NCBI GenBank assembly: GCA_019638235.1 | Contig: JAHBUE010000002.1 | Coordinates: 62,001 to 126,000, forward strand | Direction: 5' to 3' | Origin: Cyclobacteriaceae bacterium | Lineage (GTDB): Bacteria > Bacteroidota > Bacteroidia > Cytophagales > Cyclobacteriaceae | DNA length: 64,000 nucleotides | Shown: piece by piece, positions 34,701 through 42,228 of the stretch | Numbering within the stretch: the first letter of the stretch is position 1 | Layout of the letters: each line of letters starts with the position of its first letter | Position numbers and translations under genes: made by a program | The notes under the pieces: generated by a model | What the model saw: the letters and a program-made list of their open reading frames with translations, nothing else | The model's database searches: none | What the model was told of the DNA's origin: nothing

Positions 34701-36881
34701 GGTTGGCGCAACACTCCCGGCAGCAAAATTTGCCGTATTATACCGCGTTACAACGGCATCATTGCCAAATGATAAGCCGGAAGTATTCAAAAAATTGCCA
34801 TCTCTAAGGGTAAATTCATTCTCTACAGTTAACGGGCTGTTGAGTGTAACCAGCGTTCCGCCAGTTGGCCTGTTGATAAAGAACGTTCCAAGTGTATTTC
34901 CTGTAGGTGAAAATGCCAGCGTGCCCAAAGTACCGGTGTTTATTACATTTAATACAGAACCTGCATCAGCAGAAAGAACTCCGCCTGATAGCGTGTTATT
35001 GAACTGGTTTCTTAACTCTAATGTTTGGCCTTCAAAATATAAGGTGGTTCCGGTAGCCAGATTAAGACGACCAGTATTTAAGGTGCCATTCATCCGGATA
35101 GCCCCAGCATTAACAGTAACACTAGCCGTAGCCGTAACAGTCAGGTCTTCGTTAAACACAACAATACCATCATCGCCACGGTTAATAGTCAGAGTTTCAA
35201 GTGTGGTTGGCCCGGGGATTGGAAAATCCAAATCGCCTGAACCATTAATCGTCAGATTACTGTTGGCTCCTGAAAAACTGATTGTACTTCCTCCCGAAAT
35301 ATCTCCGCCTAAAATAACGTTGGCATTAGACGTACCACTGGTTACCACAATCTCATCACCTAATACAACCTCGCCATTCAAGGTGAGTGTTCTGGCTGTA
35401 CTAACTGTAGAGAACAAAATATTCCCTAACTGAATTTCAGTAGTTCCGTTAACGGTAAGGTTGTTGTTAGGTATGGTAAGGTTGCCATTTTCGAGTGTCA
35501 GGTTACCATTCAAAACAAGTGTTGTGACAGCTTGTGTTACCCCATCAGGGTTATTGATTATTGTGGTCACATCAGCGGCAGTTGGCTGGCCATTGCCCAT
35601 AAATTGTGGACCCGAGCCGGCATAAATGATCACCGAGCCTGGATTATAAAACCGGTTGGCATTCGTAACACGAACATTCCCTATGCCATTTCCTGTTCCA
35701 TTTACAATTGCACCAGTAGGGTTTTCTGATTGGACGACCAATGTACCATCAACTGTAATCGAACTACTGCCACTTGCACTCAGCGTGGATTCTCCCAACA
35801 CGATTAATGTATTTGACTCAGGTATAACATAATGTATAGCTGATCCGGCAATGGATCCGGTATTATTAAACGTATGTACAATGTCTGTGCCTTCAAATAC
35901 AATATACCCTTGTGCAGTGGCATTGCCTGTTTTAACAAGAGCCCCATCTATCAAATTAAAATCACCACCCACATTCAATGTACCTGTACCACCTGCGGCA
36001 GAGGTTAACTGTAGCTGACCACCCGGAGCGTCCATAATAAAATCGCCAGCAACATTCACTGTACAATTACCTGTTGTTGTGAATCGGGAACCTCCTGTAG
36101 CAGCGCTTGTAGCATAGTTTTCAAAATTACCAGCAATGTTCACTACGGTGTTAGCTCCAGTAGTGGAAAATCGTAGTCTTGAAGTGCTTGTAACGATCAA
36201 GTCACCTCCAATTTCAATGGTTGGGCTTTGGGTTGTTGAAAGCTGGAGGATGCCTGTACCCGTATTCACCTCAAAATTTCCGGCTATTGAAGTCAGAAAA
36301 CCGTTCAATTGTACTGTTGAGGTTTGATTTAAGCAATTCCATGTAAAATTTCCAAAATCCTGATCCCAGTTTCCTGCCTCGCTCCCGGCTGAAAAACTTG
36401 TGTAACCTTCTATGATAACCTGCGAATCAGGATCCCAATTTGCCAAAGGAATAACACCCTGTGCCGTTGTAAACCGGTGCCTGTAAATTGAACCCTCGAG
36501 AAAAAATGTATTGGCAGGTGTCATACCCGCGTGTGTGGAGCCATGAGTTAATATCAACTCACCTTCAACATACAATTGACCGATAACAATGATATCTGTA
36601 CTTGCCCCGTTATTGATCGTTAAAACCGCACCTGGGTCAACATACAAAGTAGCTCCATTTTGAACAGTTGCTTGATCTATGGTGTAGTCTCCATCAACAT
36701 TTACATAATCATCTGTAAGGATGGTGATTGTTCCATTATTAAAATCAGGGACAATTCCTCCCTGCCAGGTATCAGGATCGCTCCAGTTTCCCCCGCCTGT
36801 TCCATTCGACTGAATAGCCTGAGCCTGCGATACCAGCGTGAAAGAGGTCAAACAAATAGCAACAAGCAACAATCTAATCAT
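31791..36881 (-). CDS. Giant T9SS-secreted beta-strand repeat surface protein
   Basis: About 1696 residues from ATG 36881 (MIRLLLVAICL, clean signal peptide); a longer start at 36920 is less likely. The N-terminal 1000 residues are beta-helix/filament-like repeats with many VNxG, TLxG and xNNGTF turns, rich in Thr, Asn, Gly and Val. Later come several Ig-like or sugar-binding-like segments with scattered Cys, and the end is a T9SS type A sorting domain (VYPNPTRG, then SDGIYILHI and VKIIKTTK). It is probably exported by T9SS and fixed to the surface, perhaps by glycan linkage made by this locus. Strong strand bias of composition gives many false open frames on the opposite strand. Confidence 0.9.
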   Translation of the reverse strand: MIRLLLVAICLTSFTLVSQAQAIQSNGTGGGNWSDPDTWQGGIVPDFNNGTITILTDDYVNVDGDYTIDQATVQNGATLYVDPGAVLTINNGASTDIIVIGQLYVEGELILTHGSTHAGMTPANTFFLEGSIYRHRFTTAQGVIPLANWDPDSQVIIEGYTSFSAGSEAGNWDQDFGNFTWNCLNQTSTVQLNGFLTSIAGNFEVNTGTGILQLSTTQSPTIEIGGDLIVTSTSRLRFSTTGANTVVNIAGNFENYATSAATGGSRFTTTGNCTVNVAGDFIMDAPGGQLQLTSAAGGTGTLNVGGDFNLIDGALVKTGNATAQGYIVFEGTDIVHTFNNTGSIAGSAIHYVIPESNTLIVLGESTLSASGSSSITVDGTLVVQSENPTGAIVNGTGNGIGNVRVTNANRFYNPGSVIIYAGSGPQFMGNGQPTAADVTTIINNPDGVTQAVTTLVLNGNLTLENGNLTIPNNNLTVNGTTEIQLGNILFSTVSTARTLTLNGEVVLGDEIVVTSGTSNANVILGGDISGGSTISFSGANSNLTINGSGDLDFPIPGPTTLETLTINRGDDGIVVFNEDLTVTATASVTVNAGAIRMNGTLNTGRLNLATGTTLYFEGQTLELRNQFNNTLSGGVLSADAGSVLNVINTGTLGTLAFSPTGNTLGTFFINRPTGGTLVTLNSPLTVENEFTLRDGNFLNTSGLSFGNDAVVTRYNTANFAAGSVAPTGGSYHLFYEEGGATPANMTTGVETLGLLANFTSNYPRTVTIAAGSSVNITESLNVNSGTVTVGAGGSVDIAESLTVIGTFNCGTNNAISANTLEIDDAGIFNTQTSTVTLIGDMINNGTFNRNTGTFVFAGNSTIGGANNPLFRNIVIDGVLTPPADTLNVYGNFTNNGIFNNSGTGTVAFRTVTNLPQVVSGSSVTNFHNIFVGNTTGAPDVIVESNQNMTGVLTLASSATFDADGAADNRTFTLISSSDDPTQDAAIAPFPNAAAQVQGSVTVQRFMSLEGPNDRIYRYISSPVQNATVADIQNEIPVSGTFTGASVCSGCTSNPSMFRYDETLITGGIDDGYVAFPVSSNAEQLATGRGYTTFIRGNIEPFLSVGSALWDVRGPVNRGSINYGVTFTSSGVPANDGWNLVGNPYPSTIDWDAPTGWTRANVSGTIYMLDNVTGQYATYTSGTGGTNGGSRYIAMGQGFWIQTTGASPNMASNEPVKAAGTQTTFFRERSEYNILKFALSNGTLRDEAIIHFRDDATDGFDAHSDAWKLSNATINLSSVVEGVGKLAVNSMGDFNCAKIIKLDVSGVTPGNYEFDFTSVETFESYIGLALIDNFAGEEIDLRNQSSYAFQVTSDALSYGDERFAIRFSGAEVRNDFVLEANNELCSDTDLKVTITGSQPDVTYQVFKGSVGISSGVMGNGETIEVIVPSSALVPGASNLTLKGSLPGCTVQQTMLVTMVETIEVVDASGAERCLTGGVELSVANTVGKVLWYDAEDVLTPIAEGAVFQTPELTASKSYYAAVSNSLGCEGERVPVQAIIHQYEPASIHQEGNTLVSNYETGNQWLLNGIEIPGATSQYYDAEDSGLYTLVVSTIGGCVTDSNVQFVFTSTENLADKTIRVYPNPTRGRLLIEVDTPQQAVIKAVDVTGREHVKVVLEGSGPVKSGEVDLTNSSDGIYILHIQKGDLVHQVKIIKTTK

Positions 36882-36967
36882 GGTACTTCTCTTCAAATAA
36901 TAACTTGCAAAAATAATCAAAATCGTAGATTTTATGACAATAAATATACTAAATGCAACATTACCTA

Positions 36968-38110
36968 CTAATTGTAACCTGTAATCTTATCTTCCACCAG
37001 AGATATGATTTCCTGCTGTTGCTCCTCTGTTAAATTGCTTCCCGAAGGCAGGCATAACCCCTTCTCAAACAAGGCAGCCGAAACGGCTCCGCCATACACC
37101 GGGGCTTGCCTGTACAACGGCTGTAGGTGCATGGGCTTCCACAATGGGCGGCTTTCTATGTTCTTTTTTTCCAAAGTCAGACGTACAGTATCACTTGTAA
37201 CTACCTGTTTATCAGTATTATTTAGTAAAATACAGGTTAACCAACGGTTGCTAAAATACCCGTCCGGTTCGGGTAAAAAAGCAATACCCGGCAGGCTGCC
37301 AAGTTGCATTTTATAGAGATCATAAACAGCTCTGCGTTGTCGTACCCGCGCATCCAACACCTTTAATTGTCCGCGCCCAATACCCGCGCACACATTACTA
37401 AGGCGGTAGTTATAACCGATATGCGAATGTTCGTAGTGAGGGACAGCATCACGTGCCTGGGTAGCCAGAAACCGCGCTTTTTCAACCCAATCATGCTTTT
37501 TTGATACCAATGCTCCTCCACCTGAAGTGGTGATTATCTTATTCCCATTAAAGGAAAGAATCCCAAAATCGCCAATAGTGCCACATTTTACTCCCTTGTA
37601 AGTTGAACCCAACGCCTCGGCAGCATCTTCAATAACCGGAATATCGTGCTTGCGTGCTACGGCCATAATTTCGTCCATCCGGGCCGGCATACCATACAGG
37701 TGCACTACAATTATGGCTTTTGGCTTTTTACCCTGCCTTAACCGGTCTTCAATAGCCTTTTCCAGCAATAGCGGGTCCATATTCCAGGTTTCTTGTTCCG
37801 AATCGATGAACACCGGGGTAGCGCCCTGGTACACTATAGGGTTACATGAGCCCGCAAAGGTGAATGTCGAGCATAGCACTTCATCACCATACTTCACACC
37901 CAAAATTATGAGCGCCAGGTGAATGGCTGCCGTGCCGGAAGATAAGGCTGCTACGGCAACTGCTTCTCCAAGGTACTGTGCAAGCTCATTTTCAAAAGCA
38001 TTAATGTGCGGACCAGCCGGGGAAATCCAGTTAGTATTAAAGGCTTCCTGCACAAATTTAATTTCTTCTCCACCCATGTGTGGAGGCGAAAGGAAAACGC
38101 GCGGCTTCAT
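36968..38110 (-). CDS. PLP-dependent sugar aminotransferase (DegT/DnrJ/EryC1/StrS, PglE-like)
   Basis: A 380-residue nucleotide-sugar aminotransferase. The PLP Lys is in FNGNKIITTSGGGALV, after the Asp-containing VIEDAAEALGS block, and the N-terminal SGTAAIHLAL binds the cofactor phosphate. It fits the sugar 4-aminotransferase step after a 4,6-dehydratase (PglE role). It overlaps the exosortase-associated gene by four bases. The exact sugar is inferred from the neighbouring PglF-like, PglD-like and PglC-like genes. Confidence 0.9.
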   Translation of the reverse strand: MKPRVFLSPPHMGGEEIKFVQEAFNTNWISPAGPHINAFENELAQYLGEAVAVAALSSGTAAIHLALIILGVKYGDEVLCSTFTFAGSCNPIVYQGATPVFIDSEQETWNMDPLLLEKAIEDRLRQGKKPKAIIVVHLYGMPARMDEIMAVARKHDIPVIEDAAEALGSTYKGVKCGTIGDFGILSFNGNKIITTSGGGALVSKKHDWVEKARFLATQARDAVPHYEHSHIGYNYRLSNVCAGIGRGQLKVLDARVRQRRAVYDLYKMQLGSLPGIAFLPEPDGYFSNRWLTCILLNNTDKQVVTSDTVRLTLEKKNIESRPLWKPMHLQPLYRQAPVYGGAVSAALFEKGLCLPSGSNLTEEQQQEIISLVEDKITGYN

Positions 38111-38547
38111 TCGGGCTGTTTGGTAAAACGCTGGAAATATACAGCAGGTATAATCAATATCATGAGTGTGGGGTTAACGATGAGCCTATGCAGTTGCGAT
38201 AACAAAGGCGATGAAATTTCGCTGTCGCCTTCCAGCGAAAGTTTTAAAATCAAATACAGGGGCAACAATAAAAACATATCAACAAGTTGCACCCAAAACG
38301 CGAGTTTAGTAACGGAAGCATTTTGAAACCATACATGAATGATGCCTAACATGAGCAAGTCGTTCAATACAAGGCGCAGGGATCTATTAAAGATAAAATG
38401 CACATTTGCACCGGCATGACATTGGCATAGCCAACCAAGTGCATCAGTACGTTGAAACAGGTAAACGAATGCCAGACCGGCAACACCCAATACTAAAAAG
38501 GTAATTCTTTTGGGTGATTGTTTAAGCTGCTCTATTTCCCGGTTCAT
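38107..38547 (-). CDS. Exosortase F system-associated membrane protein
   Basis: A 146-residue protein with about four transmembrane helices (ITFLVLGVAGLAFVYLF, LLMLGIIHVWF, LVDMFLLLPLYLIL, LMILIIPAVYF). Its size, topology and position directly downstream of, and overlapping by 26 bases, the XrtF gene fit the family found with XrtF in Bacteroidota. The biochemical role is unknown. It is followed with a four-base overlap by the aminotransferase gene. Confidence 0.75.
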   Translation of the reverse strand: MNREIEQLKQSPKRITFLVLGVAGLAFVYLFQRTDALGWLCQCHAGANVHFIFNRSLRLVLNDLLMLGIIHVWFQNASVTKLAFWVQLVDMFLLLPLYLILKLSLEGDSEISSPLLSQLHRLIVNPTLMILIIPAVYFQRFTKQPE

Positions 38548-39082
38548 GCTTTCGGATTTTTTTTATCCAATAATACCATAGTATGAACACACCTATATAA
38601 ATCAGCCCTGTGAAGAGGTATTTATGAAACAAGTAAAACGAACCCGGAAAATAGTACGACACCCAAAACAACCCAGCCACGCGTGCAAGGTTCACAACAT
38701 AAATAGCAACCAGGCCAAACAAGATAAATTTCCACGACCGATACCACTGGTTTGAAAAGGCAACGATAAACACCACGAAAACAATCATTACATTAATGCT
38801 GTTGCAGCCTTCAAACATGTTAATAACCGTAATGCCCTGGCGTTGAATGGCTATTTTTTCAATAAGCCCGGACGAGCTAATCGTTATCTGGTCATGAAAA
38901 ATGGATAATAACCAGCGTGTATTATTAGAAACAAACCATGTGAGCGGGTCGGCCTGGGGGCTGTACCACTCAATGTAAAGTCCGTACAGGGTGTTTAATA
39001 TAAAATAGAGAACAACGAATTTTACCAAGAATAAAATCGATGGTTTGTTATCAGTAAAAAGTTGGTGTACTGTATTGCTCAT
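38522..39082 (-). CDS. xrtF: Exosortase family protein XrtF
   Basis: A 186-residue polytopic membrane transpeptidase-like protein. The active-site Cys is in EGCNSINVMIVFV, the Arg in VNLARVAGLF, and the His in FHKYLFTGLIYI; these are the Cys-Arg-His set of exosortases. The short length and INVM motif suit the XrtF branch. Exosortases are thought to cut C-terminal sorting signals and join the protein to a polysaccharide-linked anchor. It sits among glycan genes: PglD-like acetyltransferase upstream (one-base overlap) and its associated protein downstream. Confidence 0.88.
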   Translation of the reverse strand: MSNTVHQLFTDNKPSILFLVKFVVLYFILNTLYGLYIEWYSPQADPLTWFVSNNTRWLLSIFHDQITISSSGLIEKIAIQRQGITVINMFEGCNSINVMIVFVVFIVAFSNQWYRSWKFILFGLVAIYVVNLARVAGLFWVSYYFPGSFYLFHKYLFTGLIYIGVFILWYYWIKKIRKHEPGNRAA

Positions 39083-39678
39083 TACAATTGATTCTTTTTT
39101 ACAACTCTCCCTGGTACGCCCACTACCGTACAGTTTGCCGGGATATTCTTTGTTACAACTGTACCTGCCCCTATTATTACATTGTCGCCAATGGTGAGAC
39201 CCTGAAGAATGGTTGCACCCGTGCCAATGAACGTGCCACTACCAACAGTAACACTGCCCGAAATATTGACCGAAGGCATGAGCGAACAGAAATCTCCAAG
39301 GCGTACATCATGGCCAATAGTAGTATTCAGGTTTACGATAACAAATTCTCCTATTGAAATATCCACAGTAGCCTTTACACCGGGGCAAATGATTGAACCC
39401 TTGCCCACATATACAGAAGCGTGAAGTTTTACATCAGGACTTATCAGTGCATTAAACGAAACCGATTTGCCTGTCCATTCTTCAACTAATCTCGCCCGGA
39501 TGCCTGGGTCGGCAATAGCAAACAATACATCGTCATACATATCTTCATTTACTCTATCTACCTGTTCAAGATAGTCGTCAAAAAAACCTGCAAAAGAAAA
39601 ACGTGGGTCTGTTTCGAGCATACCCCTCACTTCTTTGCCGAAGCCGCCCGCACCGTATATGGCAATGGTTGATTTCAA
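39082..39678 (-). CDS. PglD/NeuD-family sugar O/N-acetyltransferase, TTG start
   Basis: A 198-residue left-handed beta-helix acetyltransferase. The N-terminal PglD-type Rossmann domain has IAIYGAGGFGKEVRGML and the C-terminal hexapeptide repeats run through VNLNTTIGHDVRLGDF to IIGAGTVVTKNIPA with the conserved His. It is the expected PglD step, acetylating a 4-amino sugar. The start must be TTG 39678, because an in-frame stop lies four codons upstream and no ATG fits. A truncated second copy of its first 35 codons, also with TTG, is at 41036-41140, and a DUF4143 gene lies between them. Confidence 0.9.
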   Translation of the reverse strand: MKSTIAIYGAGGFGKEVRGMLETDPRFSFAGFFDDYLEQVDRVNEDMYDDVLFAIADPGIRARLVEEWTGKSVSFNALISPDVKLHASVYVGKGSIICPGVKATVDISIGEFVIVNLNTTIGHDVRLGDFCSLMPSVNISGSVTVGSGTFIGTGATILQGLTIGDNVIIGAGTVVTKNIPANCTVVGVPGRVVKKNQL

Positions 39679-39711
39679 GGTTGATAGTTAAAATACAAGA
39701 TCAATGGTCTT

Positions 39712-40935
39712 TTAGTTATGAAACACTTCCTTCTGTAAAAAATCCACAATATGTATATGCCTTACGCCTTCTATGGAGTCTTGCCAAAGATCGTCTAACG
39801 TTACCACAAACTTCGGATGCTGGTCGGCAACCGATACCAAGGTTGAGAATTCGCGTTCTACCGTTTGTTCGCTATCTAACTTATACGCCACCTGCACATA
39901 AATCTTTTCATTTTGCTTTTCAGCTATGAAGTCTATCTCTTTGTTGTCTGATTTTCCCACATATACCTTGTAGCCTCTCCGTTTCAATTCCAGGAAAACA
40001 ATGTTTTCTAAAATTCCGGCTATCATCCTGTCGCGGAAACCCATTGTGGCATAGAGCAGCGAAACATCGCTTATATAAAATTTCTCCTGAGTTTTAAGCA
40101 CTTCTCTTCCTTTCATATCGTAACGGGGCACACGGTACAGTATAAAAGCCCCCTCTAGTGCATTCAGGTAATTGTAAACGGTATTGACATCTATCTTTCG
40201 TTGTTGGCTTTTGAAGTAATCGGCTACATTTTTCCCTGAAAAGGTGTTGCCGATATTATCAAACGCATATTTTACAACCCGCTCCAACAGTTCAACGTCA
40301 CGGATTTTGTAGCGCTGCACTGTATCACGTAAAATAACAGACGAGTAAATATCATACACCACTTTATAGGCTGCGTCATCATAGTAATTGGCCGTGTGAA
40401 TAACGGGGAATCCGCCTGATCTTAAATAGCGTAAAAAAGCATCTTTGCTACTTTGGAATTCGCCCGGAAAGTAATGTTTTCTAAACTCCAGAAACTCAGT
40501 AAACGAAAGTGTATAAACAGGAATCTCCACATATCGTCCTGCCAGATAGGTAGCCAATTCGGAAGATAATAAATGTGAGTTCGATCCTGTGAGGTAAATA
40601 TCTACATCGAAATCAACCAGGAACGCGTTTACCGCTTTCTCCCACGCATCTACTTCCTGAATTTCATCTAACAACAAATAATATTTTTTGCCTTTCTGAA
40701 TCTGGCTGCTGACGTATTCATAAAGCCTAGGGACTGTATTGAGTTCAGAATGGATAAAGCTTTCCAAATTGATCAACACTACCTGCTCCTGTTTCACTCC
40801 GCCCGACAACAGTTCTTCCCTGAGTAACCTTAAAACGGTTGATTTCCCACTCCTCCTGATGCCCGTCAAAATCTTTACCTGGGGCTTATCAATAAATAGC
40901 CGTAGTTGCTGTGTGTAAGCAGGTCTTGAGATCAT
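39712..40935 (-). CDS. AAA-type ATPase with DUF4143 domain
   Basis: A 407-residue ATP-binding protein. Walker A is TGIRRSGKSTVL, Walker B is YYLLLDEIQEV and sensor-like YLTGSNSHLL follows. The middle has a winged-helix part, and the C-terminal DUF4143 region holds the nuclease-like end ELKRRGYKVYVGKSDNKEIDF (Glu, Asp-x-x, Lys). These proteins are common stand-alone genes in Bacteroidota; role unknown, possibly defence or toxin-like. It interrupts the sugar operon between the truncated and whole PglD/NeuD genes and has its own upstream palindromes, so it is a recent insertion. Confidence 0.9.
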   Translation of the reverse strand: MISRPAYTQQLRLFIDKPQVKILTGIRRSGKSTVLRLLREELLSGGVKQEQVVLINLESFIHSELNTVPRLYEYVSSQIQKGKKYYLLLDEIQEVDAWEKAVNAFLVDFDVDIYLTGSNSHLLSSELATYLAGRYVEIPVYTLSFTEFLEFRKHYFPGEFQSSKDAFLRYLRSGGFPVIHTANYYDDAAYKVVYDIYSSVILRDTVQRYKIRDVELLERVVKYAFDNIGNTFSGKNVADYFKSQQRKIDVNTVYNYLNALEGAFILYRVPRYDMKGREVLKTQEKFYISDVSLLYATMGFRDRMIAGILENIVFLELKRRGYKVYVGKSDNKEIDFIAEKQNEKIYVQVAYKLDSEQTVEREFSTLVSVADQHPKFVVTLDDLWQDSIEGVRHIHIVDFLQKEVFHN

Positions 40936-40989
40936 TTTTTATGGTTATAACCGTAAAAATAGTAAATTTATACCTGTTTTTTATGGTTA
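40935..40989 (-). promoter_or_regulatory. Operator-like palindrome and direct repeats before the DUF4143 gene
   Basis: Directly ahead of the ATPase start lies GGTTATAACC, a perfect palindrome inside a wider TTTTACGGTTATAACC-A-TAAAA symmetry. The 13-base + strand sequence TTTTTTATGGTTA occurs twice, at 40935-40947 and 40977-40989, 42 bases apart. This could be an autoregulatory operator or the end of an inserted cassette. Confidence 0.45.
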
Positions 40990-41002
40990 CGGGCACAAAA
41001 AC

Positions 41003-41140
41003 TTAAAATGACTCTGTTTCACATTCCGGAGCATCATTGTCAAAAAAACCGGCAAAGGAAAACCGTGAGTCAGTTTCGGGCATACCCCTCACTTCTTTGC
41101 CGAAGCCGCCCGCACCGTATATGGCAATGTTAGGTTTCAA
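41003..41140 (-). pseudogene. Truncated duplicate of the PglD/NeuD-like gene
   Basis: A 45-codon frame from TTG 41140 to TAA 41003. The first 35 codons repeat the start of the intact gene at 39678 (IAIYGAGGFGKEVRG shared), including a perfect 50-base block; then homology stops. It lies 17 bases after the ATP-grasp gene, which is the natural operon position for the acetyltransferase. It is probably what remained after the DUF4143 segment entered. Confidence 0.85.
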
Positions 41141-41157
41141 AATTCCCGATTAGAACA

Positions 41158-42219
41158 TTAAGATAACAATTCGCCTTCCTTCATCAAAACAGGCAGAGAA
41201 TCGACATCTCGTAAAAAAATCAAATCTTTCTCAAACTCGTACATCTTATAGTTACGGTCGAATGTGGCATCACCATCCAGCAAACGAATGGTGTCTTCTG
41301 CAAAATTAGCCCCGCCTGCTGCAAAACATTGTGTAAAGGCAACATGCCGAATGTTTATTTCCGTGATGAATGGCTTTTCATTCTCATCTTCCTTGAAATC
41401 TGCTGTAAAAAAACCATGTTTTGCTGCACCCGATACTTCAAACATTTTATCCATTGCTTTTTTTGCAGTTTCAACCAATGCCGGTTCGTTCAGCAAACGG
41501 CCAAATGAAGTATTCCCGGTAATACCCGATGGCGCAACTTTTGACATAATGTAGTTGACACGTTCACCACAGGCTGTGCGCATTAATTTACCTTCATAAT
41601 AAAGTAGCTTACAAGCAAGGTTTCTGCCCGATAAAAATTTACTGGCAATAAACTGCTCAACACCAGGATTAATCTGTATCCAGTTTTTAAGCGCTTCCGG
41701 GCTATCCACTTTCAAAGAGCCCAATCCACTTGTACCTGTGGTGCTGCGCACCCAGAAAACATTTCCCAGCACATCAAATACGCGGGACAAATCTTTGTCC
41801 TTTCTCGAAAACTCTACAGAAGGTGGTACCAATCCCAACCCGCTCAACTCTGTTGTCATTTGCGCTTTGTCCACTAACAGTTTGGCAATTGACAAATCAG
41901 GTATCATTGCTTTGCACGGCAACTCGCCATGTAGCTTGCGTTCGCTCCATGCCATCACCTCCAACTCGGGTAGGATAACAGCCAGGTCGATTTGATTGTC
42001 GCTGATTATTTTTTCAATAGCCTGCCAATAATCACCGGGGGTTTTAGCAGAAGGTATGATAAAACTCTTATCGAACAATTCGGGTTGGTATAGCCCAATA
42101 GATAACGGATTTACATCCGTTCCGAAAAGTTCATACGGCTTGTACGAACTGTATTTTTTTAAGCTGACAGCAAAACTGCGCGGGGTTGGGCCCCCTACGC
42201 CAGTGATGAGTATTCTCAT
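41158..42219 (-). CDS. ATP-grasp ligase (carbamoyl-phosphate synthase-like)
   Basis: A 353-residue ATP-grasp enzyme. The N-terminal pre-ATP-grasp fold starts MRILITGVGGPTPRSFA; the ATP-grasp part has the VRSTTGTSGLGSLKV phosphate loop and the acidic metal site in PFITEINIRHVAFTQ. Such proteins in polysaccharide loci may join an amino acid or acid to an amino sugar. It follows the sugar transferase gene by 9 bases. A deacetylase-fold protein is encoded nearby (44164), giving a module parallel to 51943-54632. Substrate unknown. Confidence 0.85.
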   Translation of the reverse strand: MRILITGVGGPTPRSFAVSLKKYSSYKPYELFGTDVNPLSIGLYQPELFDKSFIIPSAKTPGDYWQAIEKIISDNQIDLAVILPELEVMAWSERKLHGELPCKAMIPDLSIAKLLVDKAQMTTELSGLGLVPPSVEFSRKDKDLSRVFDVLGNVFWVRSTTGTSGLGSLKVDSPEALKNWIQINPGVEQFIASKFLSGRNLACKLLYYEGKLMRTACGERVNYIMSKVAPSGITGNTSFGRLLNEPALVETAKKAMDKMFEVSGAAKHGFFTADFKEDENEKPFITEINIRHVAFTQCFAAGGANFAEDTIRLLDGDATFDRNYKMYEFEKDLIFLRDVDSLPVLMKEGELLS

Positions 42220-42228
42220 TTACAAAGT

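Noticed and set aside
33019..36327. Several + strand open frames opposite the giant T9SS gene (for example 34174-34599 and 34762-35433)
   Set aside because: They are mirror frames of a Thr/Asn/Val-rich repeat protein, with no start signals or family features.
31791..36881. Possible CRISPR-like array suggested by recurring short words
   Set aside because: The recurrence is due to degenerate protein repeats in one long reading frame; unit lengths vary and there are no conserved repeat-spacer boundaries.
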